A stretch of 64,000 bases of DNA, taken from positions 23,828,656 through 23,892,655 of the forward strand of contig OY755242.1 of NCBI GenBank assembly GCA_963576725.1, in the 5' to 3' direction. The translations under genes were made by a program, and so were the position numbers. The notes beneath the pieces were generated by a model. It did not search any database. It was not told where the DNA came from and saw only the letters and a list, made by a program, of their open reading frames with translations. Shown here in pieces: positions 46,097 through 57,364 of the stretch. The DNA comes from Azorinus chamasolen. Lineage: Eukaryota; Mollusca; Bivalvia; Cardiida; Solecurtidae. How positions within the stretch are numbered: the stretch's first letter is position 1; the number at the start of each line of letters is the position of its first letter.

Positions 46097-46336
46097 TTTC
46101 ATTTTTGTCGTACCCTTTATTACTTTTCTACAGTTACTCTGTTTGCAGCTCAATCATTGAGTACACTAGCGATAGGTGGATACAGTATGTTCAATTAAAT
46201 GTTTTTTGTTATACATGCACTTTACCACTGTATTTGCTGTCGCGGTTGTTGTAGATTAGTCGGAGAGGGGATACGTTTATTTACACTGTTTGTCTTTTAG
46301 GATGGGGATGGAATAAGGGTGAGGTTGGGCGCCCAT
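46097..46336 (+). other. Naiad 3' untranslated region
   Basis: It lies between the SECIS-like hairpin and the right pseudo-LTR. It includes ATAGGTGGATACAGTATG and GTCGGAGAGGGGATACGT. It is shared with both truncated copies. Confidence 0.6.
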
Positions 46337-46540
46337 AAACCGGTTTAAACCCCCGGTGACTTTTGTCACTGACCGTTCCAAGGCGGTACTTCCATCTTCC
46401 TCCTATTGTATGTTTGTTTTGTCTTTGTGCGTCTCTTGTTGTTTTTTCTACCCATGTACATTTGCTGTTTCCTTGTGTTGCTGTTCGGGCGAGTGCTTGT
46501 TCTGTATGTGGTATTTCCTGCATGACTCATTTTTGTACTT
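46337..46540 (+). repeat. Right pseudo-LTR of the Naiad
   Basis: It reads identical to 42377-42580 over its full length and ends TTTTTGTACTT, directly abutting the host hairpin repeat. Confidence 0.9.
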
Positions 46541-46544
46541 ATAG

Positions 46545-46600
46545 TAGACCAAGATCAGACGGCTCCTAGGAGCCGTCTGATCAGGGTCTGCACTGTTTGC
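46545..46600. repeat. Short palindromic hairpin element, cut by the Naiad
   Basis: AGATCAGACGGCTCC/GGAGCCGTCTGATC arms remain. The outer left arm is missing at the Naiad border. Confidence 0.75.
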
Positions 46601-48780
46601 TTATAAAATTTGATAGATCTGTTTCTTTACTTTCTAAAATGTCTACAATGTTCCACCTTCCATATTTCTTTAAACAAAATTTGTTAATGAATATTCAGTA
46701 GGAATTGAAATTTGGAATAAACACAGAACAGGGAAAGGGTTAGGCAGCCATTAGTCTGAAGAGGTTTGCAGTCTTCTAAAATACGGTTTAGATGGGTTTT
46801 TACTTTACATGTATCTTTTGAAATGATGATTGTTGGTTCAATTAGACCGTATCGAATATCGCTATCGAACATTGGCATTATGGTTTTGGATGTTGCAATA
46901 TTGAGGCTAATGTTTTTATATTATAGTAAAACCTAACTAATCCGAACACTCTTCAGATAAGTAACATTGTTGGCAATGAGGACAGGTGACAGGTGAATAC
47001 AGCTTGGACGTCATACAGAAGGTTCCTCTGGGACTTTCACCCTGTATTGAGCAGCTGTATACCTAAAATGTTTTACATTCTTCCTAACACAAGTAAGGTT
47101 TAGCGAGGTTTTAATGTACATTTAAATGAGAATATCGTCAGAGAGATTGCAACAACAGAGAATAACCCAGAGATTGATACTTTTGAAAAAGTTCCAAGCG
47201 ATTGTCTGGGTAGCAATGCTTTGAAATCATCGTTACCACACGAATATACTTTGTAATAAACTATGATGAACTAATTTGTTATAACGGCATATGATAACAG
47301 GAATTACTAGCTATGGCAGAAGTTAGACTCATAAGCAAACAGAGCAGACCTAGATCGGACAGCTCCTACAGGCGCACATTGATGTTACAAAGATTCTTTC
47401 AGAGGAGAGTTAACAGTTTGACCGTAAATGTGTGAACTCTTGAAATCTGCTCATATCAGTTGGGATGCAGGGTTACTGGACACGTCATCAGCATATAAAG
47501 AGTTTGAAAGTCAAACAGTGAAATATGCTTCGAGACATCCAGCTCTATTGTTTCAGACAAGTGTACTTTCGTGTGCAAAAGGCTTTCCTACTGGTTGGAC
47601 AGTTCAAACTGACAAGATCCATCTCATATTTCACACCTTTGCAGTACATCGACATTAGAGGGTCCTATGAGAAGCTGTCTCATCAGGGTCTGCGCTGTTT
47701 GCTTTTTAGCCCTGGTCAAATGTTCCTATAAATTAACGGATTACGAAGAGTCCTCACTCTGTGTATCCCAGACAATCTGTTTTCTGAATATAGTCTTATG
47801 AGACATTGTCTGTTTTAATGACACAGAACCCCAGATTTAAGTGTTGGACAATATGGTATAGAAGTAACACAATAAGGCATTCTTTAAATATATCATCTTA
47901 TATCTAAGAATACATGTAATATACCAAATAGTAAGCATCGAATTACTTCAACAATACGAATGTTACAAACACATCTGTTAAAGCTTTTCTAAACAAACGA
48001 TGTCTGGAGAGACAATAGCATTGCACTCTATATAATATCTACTGTTACGACTATAGTATTGCTCAACATATCTACATTGCCATGAGCTATTCAACACAAA
48101 GGGATAAATTGGCTCAAACCAGCATTCAGAGAATAATTACGGCATTATCCTTAGCTTGCTGTTATATTACATGTTTCACTTATATCCTACAGCCATTCTA
48201 TTCTTTCGTTACAGAAGATACACACTCAATCTTTAATTAGTTTTATATTTATGAATAGTAACCTAACTAACATAAGCAACCATACTAGATATACCATTCA
48301 ACCGTTATGTACTTCCAAAAAGGCATCCAGCTGACATATTTAGCCTGTTGGTTTTTTCTTTTTCCTGTCTTCTTGTGTCTCTTTGTAATTGATATTTTTC
48401 TCCTTCATGTTCTTCTATGAACCACATATCTCATTAATTTCTATCTTCTTACAGAGGTCCATATAAAATGCGTAATCGCAAATATTTTCAACAATAGCTC
48501 CTTTATTTCTCCACCAAACCCTATAATGTGACTACTCTTTAGAATCGCCCCGAAGGCGATATTCTAAAGTGGTAACAGTATAGGATTTAGTAGAAATATG
48601 ACGACTTAGGTAATTGGGTACGCACTTTTTGCTGCAGCTCTGATCTTATTACATTCATGCGGCGTCTCATCAGGATTTAAACTTTCAGAAACTCGGTCGA
48701 AGTGTCCCAAAAACTTAATCAAATCGGAAGTAGTCAAACTTGCACCAAATCAAAATTGGAGCGTATACATTATTTGTTTC
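46601..48780. other. 3' flank module Z of gene C, part after the Naiad
   Basis: It matches 25446-27570. It contains a MITE-like stretch at 46922-47060 and decayed hairpins. No gene is seen. Confidence 0.6.
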
Positions 48781-49268
48781 ACATAATGCATTTCTAAACA
48801 ATTCAGCTGATCAATGATAATAGTCACTATTGAACCTTTCATCGCCGAATAGTAAAAATCCTTTTCAAGCGATTATGTTAAAAAGATAAATTGCTCGAAA
48901 GGATCTACTGCTTTAGAGCAATTAATCCTTTAGAACATTCATGTTTAAGATTATACAATTAAAAGCTTTTTAAACAACTGAAGAATACGTCGAAATTTAC
49001 TATGCAGATACAGTAGCACCCTTCTAAAAGGTTAAAATAAAAAATAAATACAATTTACACATATTTCCAGAACAAATTGTATCCAATATACGTCGAAATG
49101 CACTGTTTCGTCCGGCATGTTTCAACGAAGAATGAGACTTGCGACAAACCTTGTTTATTTCAATTTACCTGAGCCGCTTCAACCAATAAGTATGATTTGC
49201 TTTGCAACTTTGCAATAATTAGGCGGGAAAATTGACGGCGATAGTATAGCATTGTGCTAAATAGCTCA

Positions 49269-49359
49269 GAGCATGTTTATTTCATACTACAGAATATAGT
49301 CCTCTCGGCGCGTCCCGCGCCTTGAGTACTATATTCCGTAGTATGAAATAAAAATGCTC
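49269..49359. repeat. Hairpin GAGCAT...ATGCTC, copy 3 module
   Basis: Partner of 28053-28143. Confidence 0.75.
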
Positions 49360-49560
49360 CAACCTATACGTACTTCTAAATCTGTGTTTAATTCCTTTTG
49401 AAACTTGCATTTATTTATCTCATTTCATTATTGTAATTAATTATTTAACGGACGACAATTAGAAATTTGGCGCCGAAAGGGTTAAACTTTTTTCCATACA
49501 TGAATGTTCACGAGGTAAAAGTTTGCGGTACATCAGTGCCCCTTCATGTCCCTACATTAA

Positions 49561-49636
49561 TGGAAAAGGTAGTAAAGTCAAGCAGGCAAAGCCACATACA
49601 ATACGCAACCACCACCAAAACACCGATAGACAGCAT

Positions 49637-49719
<83 letters not shown>

Positions 49720-50000
49720 CCACACATCCAAACGCACACACACACACGAAATGAACACAGAAAACACCAAAAGACACACAATAACCAGAGACAAACGTTC
49801 CACACATGAACAAAATCACAAGCACAAAGACGCAAGGCAAACAAAAGGAAGGGTGACAAAGAGAGTACCGCCTTGGCACGGTCAGTAGCAAAAACACCAC
49901 TGGGGGTTTAAACCGGTTTATGGACGTCCTATCCTCACACTTCTCTCAAAGTCACCCTAGCTTTACAAATATTGTAAATAAAGATATCCCCGCTGGACTC
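49561..50000 (-). mobile_element. PLE-related 3' end with an AC microsatellite
   Basis: Read on the minus strand it contains CCATAAACCGGTTTAAACCC and CCAAGGCGGTACT, as in the Naiad pseudo-LTR, but the rest is diverged. The equivalent sites at 12832 and 28350 lack it, running directly from ACATTAA to AACCACACC. An (AC)n run of about 82 bp lies inside. Probably the end of a second, related family. Confidence 0.6.
49638..49719. repeat. (AC)n microsatellite
   Basis: An uninterrupted AC dinucleotide run of about 82 bp, within the PLE-related insert. Confidence 0.95.
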
Positions 50001-50107
50001 AAAAACCACACCCTATTTTATCCAACACATGTTTGTAGATAAGCTATATGGCAATACAGTAAAACTTGTATTCACCGACCATTAAAATTAGGAATAATTC
50101 TAGGAGT

Positions 50108-50323
50108 TTAACCCATTCCCTCATATGCTATATTGAGGCATAACCTCTTTGAAAAAATCTACCGAAAAGGGGCATATGCTAGAGAAAAGGAAAAAGGAAA
50201 AGGAACAGTTGTGTAGATTTTTAACCATTGTGATATGGAGCAGATGCTCTATTTATCACAATGGTTTCAAAAGGTGACTTTTACAGAGACGTCAAAAGGC
50301 CTCAATATGAGGTAATGGGTTAA
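50108..50323. mobile_element. TTAA-type MITE, module copy 3
   Basis: Duplication partner of 12950-13159. Confidence 0.8.
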
Positions 50324-50436
50324 AAAGTCGTCAATATGGGGGAATGGGTTAAAAGGCGTCAATATATGGGAATGGGTAAAAAGGCTTCAATATGAAGGAA
50401 TGGGTTAAAAGGCGTCAATATAAGGAAATGGGTTAA
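50290..50436. repeat. About 32-bp tandem array grown from a MITE end, copy 3
   Basis: About five units at the place equivalent to 13120-13440. Confidence 0.8.
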
Positions 50437-50645
50437 GACAGGTGGTATCTGAATGCGTGAAAAGGGATTTATATGATAGAAATGGTTAAACTTCGAGGGT
50501 TTTAAGACAGGTGGTAACTTCGAGCGGGACGAAAGGCCTGTCTGCATAAAAACCCAAGCCCTTAGCGACCTGCATATCTATTCATAGTATGGTCTCTATT
50601 GACAGGTACTAGTGTACAGCTGTAAAGCTACCGTTATATTGTCAC

Positions 50646-50878
50646 CATAGGCGTTCGGCTCATGAAATATGTCTAAAATAAGTTAAAATGTCCCTAAATT
50701 GACGTTTTGTGACATTTGGAGCCGAAAAAGAAAGTTTAGGGCGTTTTGAGACAAAAAGCTGAAATCTCGTATATTCTATATAAGATCTCTTTTTCTCAAA
50801 ACGCTCCAAATGTTACAAAACGTCAATTACAGGACATTTTAACTTATTTAGACATATTTCATGAGCCGAACGCCTGTG
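50646..50878. mobile_element. hAT-like MITE, module copy 3
   Basis: Partner of 29001-29231. Flanks are ATTGTCAC (50638-50645) and ATTGTAAC (50879-50886). Confidence 0.85.
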
Positions 50879-50969
50879 ATTGTAACATAAAAAGTTGGTA
50901 TTAATAAACAATAGTACATAGTATTCATGACATAAAACCAGCATACAAAAAAGGTAAAACTTAAAACTC

Positions 50970-51181
50970 AATAGAACCTGTTCTAAGGGGCCATTCATTG
51001 ACTGAATATAAATGTCTTAAAAACTTAAAGGCAAGTGGTTGCTTAATTCAGGGCAAAATTAAGACAGAAATTTCCCATAGGAGCTATTTGCATTACCTAT
51101 GACCCGCATTAAACTACCACTTGTCATACAGAGCCAGAATCTGACCCCTTTTGATGGCGGCTTAAGACATGTTCCACTGTA
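50970..51181. mobile_element. Related MITE, module copy 3
   Basis: Duplication partner of 13738-13952, with the left end changed to CTCAATAGAACC. Confidence 0.65.
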
Positions 51182-51629
51182 CATACATATGTATGGCAGT
51201 ATTGCAACGTTCACATCATATGTTTCTATTTGCTTCGGATACAGTGGTTAAGGCATAACCTGACTCAATTTTGCAAACATCTTGGATCAAGGCGAGATAC
51301 TCAAGAGGATGAACTCATAGTGTGCTTAAACAGGATTGTATTTAGGACGGACGTTTAACATTGTTGGCGCCATTTAAATTTCGTCAGTTACATATGGCGT
51401 GTTAGGCGTTGCAATATTGTATAAAATATATAAAAAATTATATAAAATATATTATTTTATATATTTATTTTATATATCTATTGTATATTTTATATATTTA
51501 TTGTCTAAAATATATATTTATTGTATAATTTTATTTATATATTGTATATGGAATCATATTGATATGTATGTTTAATGTACCTGTGATTCAATTATGTTCG
51601 CTGTATAATCCTTAACAGGTAAATAAAGA

Positions 51630-51630
<1 letters not shown>

Positions 51631-51704
<74 letters not shown>
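51631..51704. repeat. (TA)n microsatellite
   Basis: A pure TA run of about 74 bp. The matching place in the other copy (29991-30000) has only a short TA run, so the run expanded after duplication. Confidence 0.95.
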
Positions 51705-51708
<4 letters not shown>

Positions 51709-51875
51709 AAATATATGAAATTATACAATAAATACAATACATATATAAAATATACCATAAATATATAAAATTATACAATAAATATATTGATTTTGCAACA
51801 CGCTAAAAATATTTATTGTATATTGACAAATGGGATGTAATCATATTTGCAACGAAGGATCTGATTGGACGGTGA

Positions 51876-51997
51876 GTCTTAGCATGCTCTGCATCAACGA
51901 TAGCTGATTCGGTTCTCTTCTGATCACTGAAGTTCAGCAACGTCGAGTCCGGTTTGTATTTTGATGGGTGACCGCCTGGGAATACCGGGTGCTGCAG
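51876..51997 (+). pseudogene. 5S rRNA-derived sequence, copy 2
   Basis: It is the duplication partner of 30173-30294 with a few substitutions (GGTTTGTATT for GGTTAGTACT). A run of T follows it. It is not an independent insertion. Confidence 0.8.
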
Positions 51998-52320
51998 AAT
52001 ATTTTTTTTTTGTGTGTGTGTTATTCCAAAAACTGTTCATTTCACTACTAATGAATAAAAACAAGTTGCTTATACATTTAAAACTTGTTTTCTGCTGCCG
52101 ATCACTACGAAAATATCTTAATAAGGCATATTTATCTCGTTTTCAATAGCACTGTGAACAGTTTTATAGTCTTAAACCCTAAACCCTTTGCTCCATGAAT
52201 ATTACGATAAGAATTAAGTTCATCATGAGTGTCAATTAGAATAACTGTTATAATTGCAAATGGACAGAAGAACTTTGGCCATGGCAGAAACTGTAGAACG
52301 ATATCTGTATTATATGATAA

Positions 52321-52387
52321 GCAAACAGAGCAGACCCTGGTCAGACAGTTCCTATAGGAGCCGTCTGATCTGGGTCTACTCTAGTTT
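52321..52387. repeat. Short palindromic hairpin element
   Basis: Partner of 30614-30679. Confidence 0.78.
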
Positions 52388-52920
52388 TATATTTATTGTA
52401 TATTATATATATATTATATATTTTATGTATAAATTACACAATACATATATATTTTATACAATAAATATAAAACATTATACAATAAATATATATATTATGC
52501 AATATTGCAACGTCTGACACGCCATAGCTACAAACAATGTCGTCTGCTTCAAGTATTTGGGTGAATTTTTCCTTCAGTTTCCTCTCTAAAACGTAAAACG
52601 AGTTACTCATTTGTATCCAAACTGTTTTCAAAGGTACGAATCACAGGTTGGTCCGTTGCAGAAAGCCATGTGAGTTCTTTTTTAGGCGACTTTATAGGAA
52701 AGAAATAATTCGTGTAAGGTCTGAGTATATGAATGTCAAATGGAAAGGTCAGTTACTAGATCATTATAACGACCACTCCGAATTCTTATCTTAACATTCA
52801 GCCTTTCTATTTACATTGGACATCCATGGCTCCTAAATATATGGTGGCATATATCTGTAAACACATTCCACACAATCAATATATTGACGTTTTCTTCCAT
52901 AAATGCACCTTTCTACCTCT

Positions 52921-52990
52921 TTACAAACAGAGTAGACCCACATCAGACAGCTCTTGTAGAAGCCGTCTGATTAAAGTCTGCTTTGTTTGT
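52921..52990. repeat. Short palindromic hairpin element
   Basis: Partner of 31215-31282. The minus-strand Naiad fragment begins 20 bp after it. Confidence 0.72.
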
Positions 52991-53456
52991 TTATGATATA
53001 ATATGGATAAAAGTACAAAAATGAGTTATGCAGGAAACACCACATACAGAACAAATACTCGCCCGAACAGCAACACAAGGAAACAGCAAATGTACATAAC
53101 TAGAAAAAACAAAAAGAGACACACAAAGACAAAACAAACATACAATAGGAGGAAGATGGAAGTACCGCCTTGGAACGGTCAGTGACAAAAGTCACTGGGG
53201 GGGTTAAACCGGTTTAAGGGCGCCCAACCTCACTCTTATTCCATCCCCACCCTAAAAGACAAACAGTGTAAATAAACGTATCCCCTCTCCGACTAATCTA
53301 CAACAACCGCGACGGCAAATACAATGGTAAAGTGCATGTATAACGAAAAAACATTTAATTGAACATACTGTATCCACCTATCGCTAGTGTACTCAATGAT
53401 TGAGCTGCAAACAGAGTAACTGTAGAAAAGTAATAAAGGTTACGACAAAAATGAAA

Positions 53457-53521
53457 TAGTACAGATATCCGACGTTCTCCTTCCATTTCTGGATTTAAGA
53501 GGTCGCCTTCATAGTGTACTA
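53457..53521 (-). promoter_or_regulatory. SECIS-like element in truncated Naiad copy
   Basis: It has the same 65-nt fold as 46032-46096: the TAGTAC/GTACTA helix, the TGAA/GGAT quartet, AAA and the TCC/GGA cap. It differs only in the internal loop (ACT for TCT). Confidence 0.72.
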
Positions 53522-53523
53522 AA

Positions 53524-54109
53524 CCTTTCTTGTCGGCGTACATGCAAAGAGGCCAGCGTGATTGCCAACTGTAAAAGGGTTCACAACCAAACATGCAGTA
53601 TGTTGTAGTACTACAGGATCATATCCCTTTTTAATGAATTGTTTAACACATTTGATGATCAAAGTGAGAAAATGGGTATGTCCAATAATTTTACGAAGTT
53701 TGTAAATCACATCACCATAAAATTCAGGATGTGAAATACCGTGTCGCAGAAGCACCTTGAGATAACATTGGTACTTGCCAATAAGCGATAATAAAATTTA
53801 GAGAAAGTTTTTCTTAGTTTATGGTATCTATATCCTTGCTTAAGCAGCTTTTCAGTTAAAATGAGATTTCGACTGTTAAAATCGTCAATAGATGAACAAG
53901 CTCTAGCAAAACGAATAAGTTGAGATATAGAAACCCCGTAAGATGGAGCACGGGGAACATCCTCGTCAAGATGAGGAAAATGTACAATATTAAAATCAAA
54001 ATCATCTCTTTTGTCATATATTTTAGAAGAAATCATTCTATTATTAATTTTAAGGTCTAGATCAAGAAACGCTGCATAATTGTCGGACGGGTTAGCTTTA
54101 TTCAATTTG
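53524..54109 (-). pseudogene. Naiad reverse transcriptase C-terminal fragment
   Basis: It encodes LDLDLKINNRMISSKIYD, FARACSSIDDFNSRN and YRYHKLRKTFSKFYYR, then a frameshift, then the C-terminal segment ending ACTPTRKV. Motifs A to C are missing, so it is inactive. Confidence 0.85.
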
Positions 54110-54277
54110 AGTAAGGTTTCTGTCATGGCCAAAACTTTATATGTCCATATGCTATTAGAACCATTAATCTAAAGAATACTAATAATGTCTGTATTTCTAA
54201 CGTAAATATTCAAGGAGTAAAGCGTTAAATAAAAATATGTACGTGTGTTAGACATATTACCATGAATATTAATAAGA

Positions 54278-54418
54278 GGTAAAAATATGGCCTGGGTGTG
54301 CCTTCAAGCCATAATGGTACACCTGGTATCATAATAGCCCGAGGGCTTTAGCGCGATGGCTATTCTGACACCAGGTGTGTCATTATGGCTAGAAGGCACA
54401 CCTAGACCATATTTTGAC
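54278..54418. repeat. Hairpin around AAATATGG...CCATATTTT, copy 2
   Basis: Partner of 31471-31604. Confidence 0.7.
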
Positions 54419-55110
54419 ATTTTTTATTGAATGTCTTTGTACTAGATCTATATGTCACCTATCATTTCAACAAAATCTACCGTCCCAACAAACCACAGAA
54501 ATAGATCTAGATCTATACTTTAAAAAATGAGGAAATACTAGTTATGCCTTCATGGGGATTCGAATCCCCGACGAAAAATATGTAGATCTAGTCCGACGTA
54601 ATTTAATCACTAACACTAAAGATGACTAACATTTGATATGACTGCATTGTTTTAACGTATAAAATTTGTTTTGAGAACTTCCAATGGATGACGTGAAATA
54701 ATGACGTCACAACTGTCATTTTTGAATAATATAAACAAAATTAGGTAGTACCGATCGTTACAAAACAAGAAATTGATTTTTAATAGATTTTGCGATTGTA
54801 TAAACTTTACAGGTTTCCAGATCTAGGATACGATTTGACAACGACGTCAAACCCCTTTCTCCGGCCATGTTTGAATACATCTAGATCTAGAGCTATGGTG
54901 CTAACATCAACGCATTGCACGTGAAAAAGATCGTGGGCCGAGTATGGATAATCTGCACGCCGGGCCATTATGGCTTGGTCACATGACTCCGTAATGACAG
55001 TTTTCTACGGCAATTTTGTTACTAGTTATAGTAAGGGTAATTAGATTCATATAATAGCACATGGACACAAGAATGTTTAGCCATGACAGACACTGTACAC
55101 TCATATGTAT

Positions 55111-55318
55111 TACAGTAAAACCTCTTTATAACGGCCACTAAATTGTATTAATTAGTTGGTATTTAGGATAGGTGGCTACTTAAATCACGGTGAAATTAAA
55201 ACAGAACGCTCCTATAGGACCGTTCTGTTTTACTTTCACCTTGCTTTAAGCACCCATCTGCCTTTGACACAAAATATTTGACGTAATTTAGTGTCCGTTA
55301 TGGAGAAGTTTTACTGTA
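55111..55318. mobile_element. TA-flanked MITE with CAGTAAAACCTC ends, copy 2
   Basis: Duplication partner of 32301-32518. Confidence 0.8.
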
Positions 55319-56456
55319 TTTTCTTCATTAAATAAACACAAGAGTTTCGAAAAAGTAGAGACACCTTTGCTGCTATTCAGAAGCAATACCCCTATACTCG
55401 ATGAAAATTCATGTAAGAAATTATGACATATGGTGAATATTAATCGTATTCATTATTATAATAGCACATGAACTCTTATATATTTAGCAATGGCAAAGCT
55501 AGTAAACGTATAAATGCAGTTCATATGACGAAACTTTGCCTTGTGTACCGAATGGTAATCAGGTATGCGTCAAATTAGAAAGTGCCCGCCATGCGCTTTG
55601 AAGCACCTCCCTCACACATACACCCGCTAGTGGCAAACCAATAGCTCAAACTGTATAATATACTGTTTTAGTGAAACTAGAAACCAAGCAAATATGATAG
55701 ATGTTTAAATTTGACAGCCACTTTTTTTTTAAATCTCTGTTGTCTTCCGTATCAACTTTTTGGCATATTTTTATACCGGCGAACAAAAGGTAATAAGTTG
55801 TTGCATATCATACCAGATATATTCGACATCTGACAAGTCTTGCCGGAATTAGACCAAACTTTCTATTTGTAAACATCTCCAGTACTAAGATAATGATCAG
55901 CAATGTCGTCATGTGCTTCACAATAAGTTTAAATATCATATTGTCTACGAGTAAGTTGACAGATATCAACCAGATTGCCTTCGTTCTGTTTCAGACGCGC
56001 TGTGTCATGGTTAGTAACAGAATCAATTGTTTAAAATATATATGTTTTAAAGAATGAAAGAATAAATGAATGAATGAATGAATAAATGCAATACTTTTCT
56101 ATTTTAACGGCGTTAGATCAAATAGTCATGATGACTTATTTACCCTGAGCTTTCAAACAAAAGCATTTCATACAAAGTGCAAAACAGGAGCACAAAAATC
56201 TATATGCACAACAAATCAATATATCCAACTTTTCAGAAATAACTCTTTACACTATTTACATTACATTAGCAACATAAACATCCCAAGCAGCCAGTAATTG
56301 TATTCCTATGCCGAGTTTTGCTTGACGTTGATGAACCGTTTCCTCAGCAATTCTTCATGCAAAAACTAATGCAATCGTATAGTACTTAGCTAATGTTTTA
56401 TAATGACACAACCTACAATGGAACTATTACACTGGCAAAACCATGCCATTTCATAA

Positions 56457-56523
56457 GTAAACAGAGCAGACCCTGATCGCACGGTTCCCACAGGAGCCGT
56501 CTGATTTTGTCCACCCTGTTTAT
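56457..56523. repeat. Short palindromic hairpin element, upstream of gene D
   Basis: Duplication partner of 16965-17031. Confidence 0.78.
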
Positions 56524-56777
56524 AAGTCGTTTAAAGGTGGATATTCACTTTGAAAACATGTTCGCTAAAGACATATGAAAATATGAACTCATGTCCAATT
56601 TAGATGAAAGGCATGTGAGCTATGCGAACTACTCTAGAAATTCCTCAAATTCCATTAACAGAAACTAATCGACGTAGTTAAGGTGGTTTTGAAATTGCCT
56701 TCGTATAGTTATATTAACCCTTACCCCGTTATGAAACAATAATGTCGTCTTAAATAGGAATCTGGTACAAATTTTAC

Positions 56778-56946
56778 TACAGTAAAACCCCACTAATGCG
56801 ACCACCAAAAAGAGGTATAATTCTGGGTGCTAGATGCAGGTGGTAGAGCTTTGTGCATTACTTTTATCCTGCATTAAGAAACCACCGGCTTATAAAGACA
56901 CCTATTGTTATTCATTAAGTGGTCACATAAGAGGGGTTCTACTGTA
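56778..56946. mobile_element. TA-flanked MITE upstream of gene D
   Basis: Duplication partner of 34286-34452 with few changes. Confidence 0.82.
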
Positions 56947-57204
56947 CTTCAAAATCAAACAAAGCTTTGAGAAACTAATGACAAGGTGTCAAACAGCTTA
57001 GATCCGTGATGAGGCTTCGATACACAGTGTCTCACCTGGATCGTTGCTGTTTGCAAATGCGAAGCAAGTCGCAAATAGCATGATAATGGATAGGTTCGAA
57101 TATCTGACACAGTTCAAGCAGCCAAACCTTATCAGTTATTACTGTGGAATGCCACCATGTTGTAACCTTCCGATTGCGATCAGAGAAAATCTTCAGGGCA
57201 AACG

Positions 57205-57364
57205 ATGAGGACGGTGTTCAAGTGTATTCTGGTGGCTGCTTTCCTCGGGCTAGTGAAATGTTACGAGGACAAAACTGTGTACCAGTATTTGGTGGACAAC
57301 GGTTACACAGAATTTGTCAAACTCTTGAATGAGGCAGGGTTACAGAAACAGCTGATTGGACAAG
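57205..57364 (+). CDS. Gene D exon 1 (signal peptide)
   Basis: ATG at 57205, donor AAG|GTTTGT, 160 nt. A Q to K change sits at the end of the leader and could shift the cleavage site. Confidence 0.9.

Larger units (their letters stand above)
42377..46540 (+). mobile_element. Full-length Naiad-type Penelope-like element
   Basis: The 4.16-kb insert lies between genes C and D. It is bounded by two direct repeats that read as identical over 204 bp (42377-42580 and 46337-46540), the pseudo-LTR arrangement known for Penelope-like elements. One long reading frame (42843-46034) has an N-terminal GIY-YIG nuclease and a C-terminal reverse transcriptase, the permuted order that defines Naiads. The equivalent site in the other duplication copy (about 25377-25385) lacks the element. 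The insert interrupts the left arm of a hairpin repeat, whose remainder continues at 46545-46600. Identical pseudo-LTRs and an open frame point to a recent insertion. No clear target duplication is seen. Confidence 0.9.
53010..54109 (-). mobile_element. 5'-truncated Naiad copy, minus strand
   Basis: It runs from the pseudo-LTR end (53010 side) back to the RT segment LKLNKANPSDNYAAF (54109 side). The flanks GATATAATATGGATA and AGTAAGGTTTCTGTCATGG are contiguous at 31296-31320 in the other duplication copy, which gives the empty site. The RT is frameshifted near 53786, where the segment TATCGAAATCTCTCGCTT of the full copy is shortened. There is no visible target duplication. Confidence 0.9.
48781..55975. 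other. Non-coding module X, copy 3
   Basis: Partner of 27571-33174, with two added PLE-related inserts (49561-50000 and 53010-54109) and an expanded TA run. No host gene is seen. Confidence 0.65.
55976..57204. other. Promoter-proximal module Y, copy 3 (upstream of gene D)
   Basis: Partner of 15933-17547. It is shorter because the segment matching about 33430-33770 is missing around 56250-56270. Confidence 0.7.

Noticed and set aside
49467..49900. Open frames rich in TH or VC repeats
   Set aside because: They are translations of the (AC)n run and its flanks.
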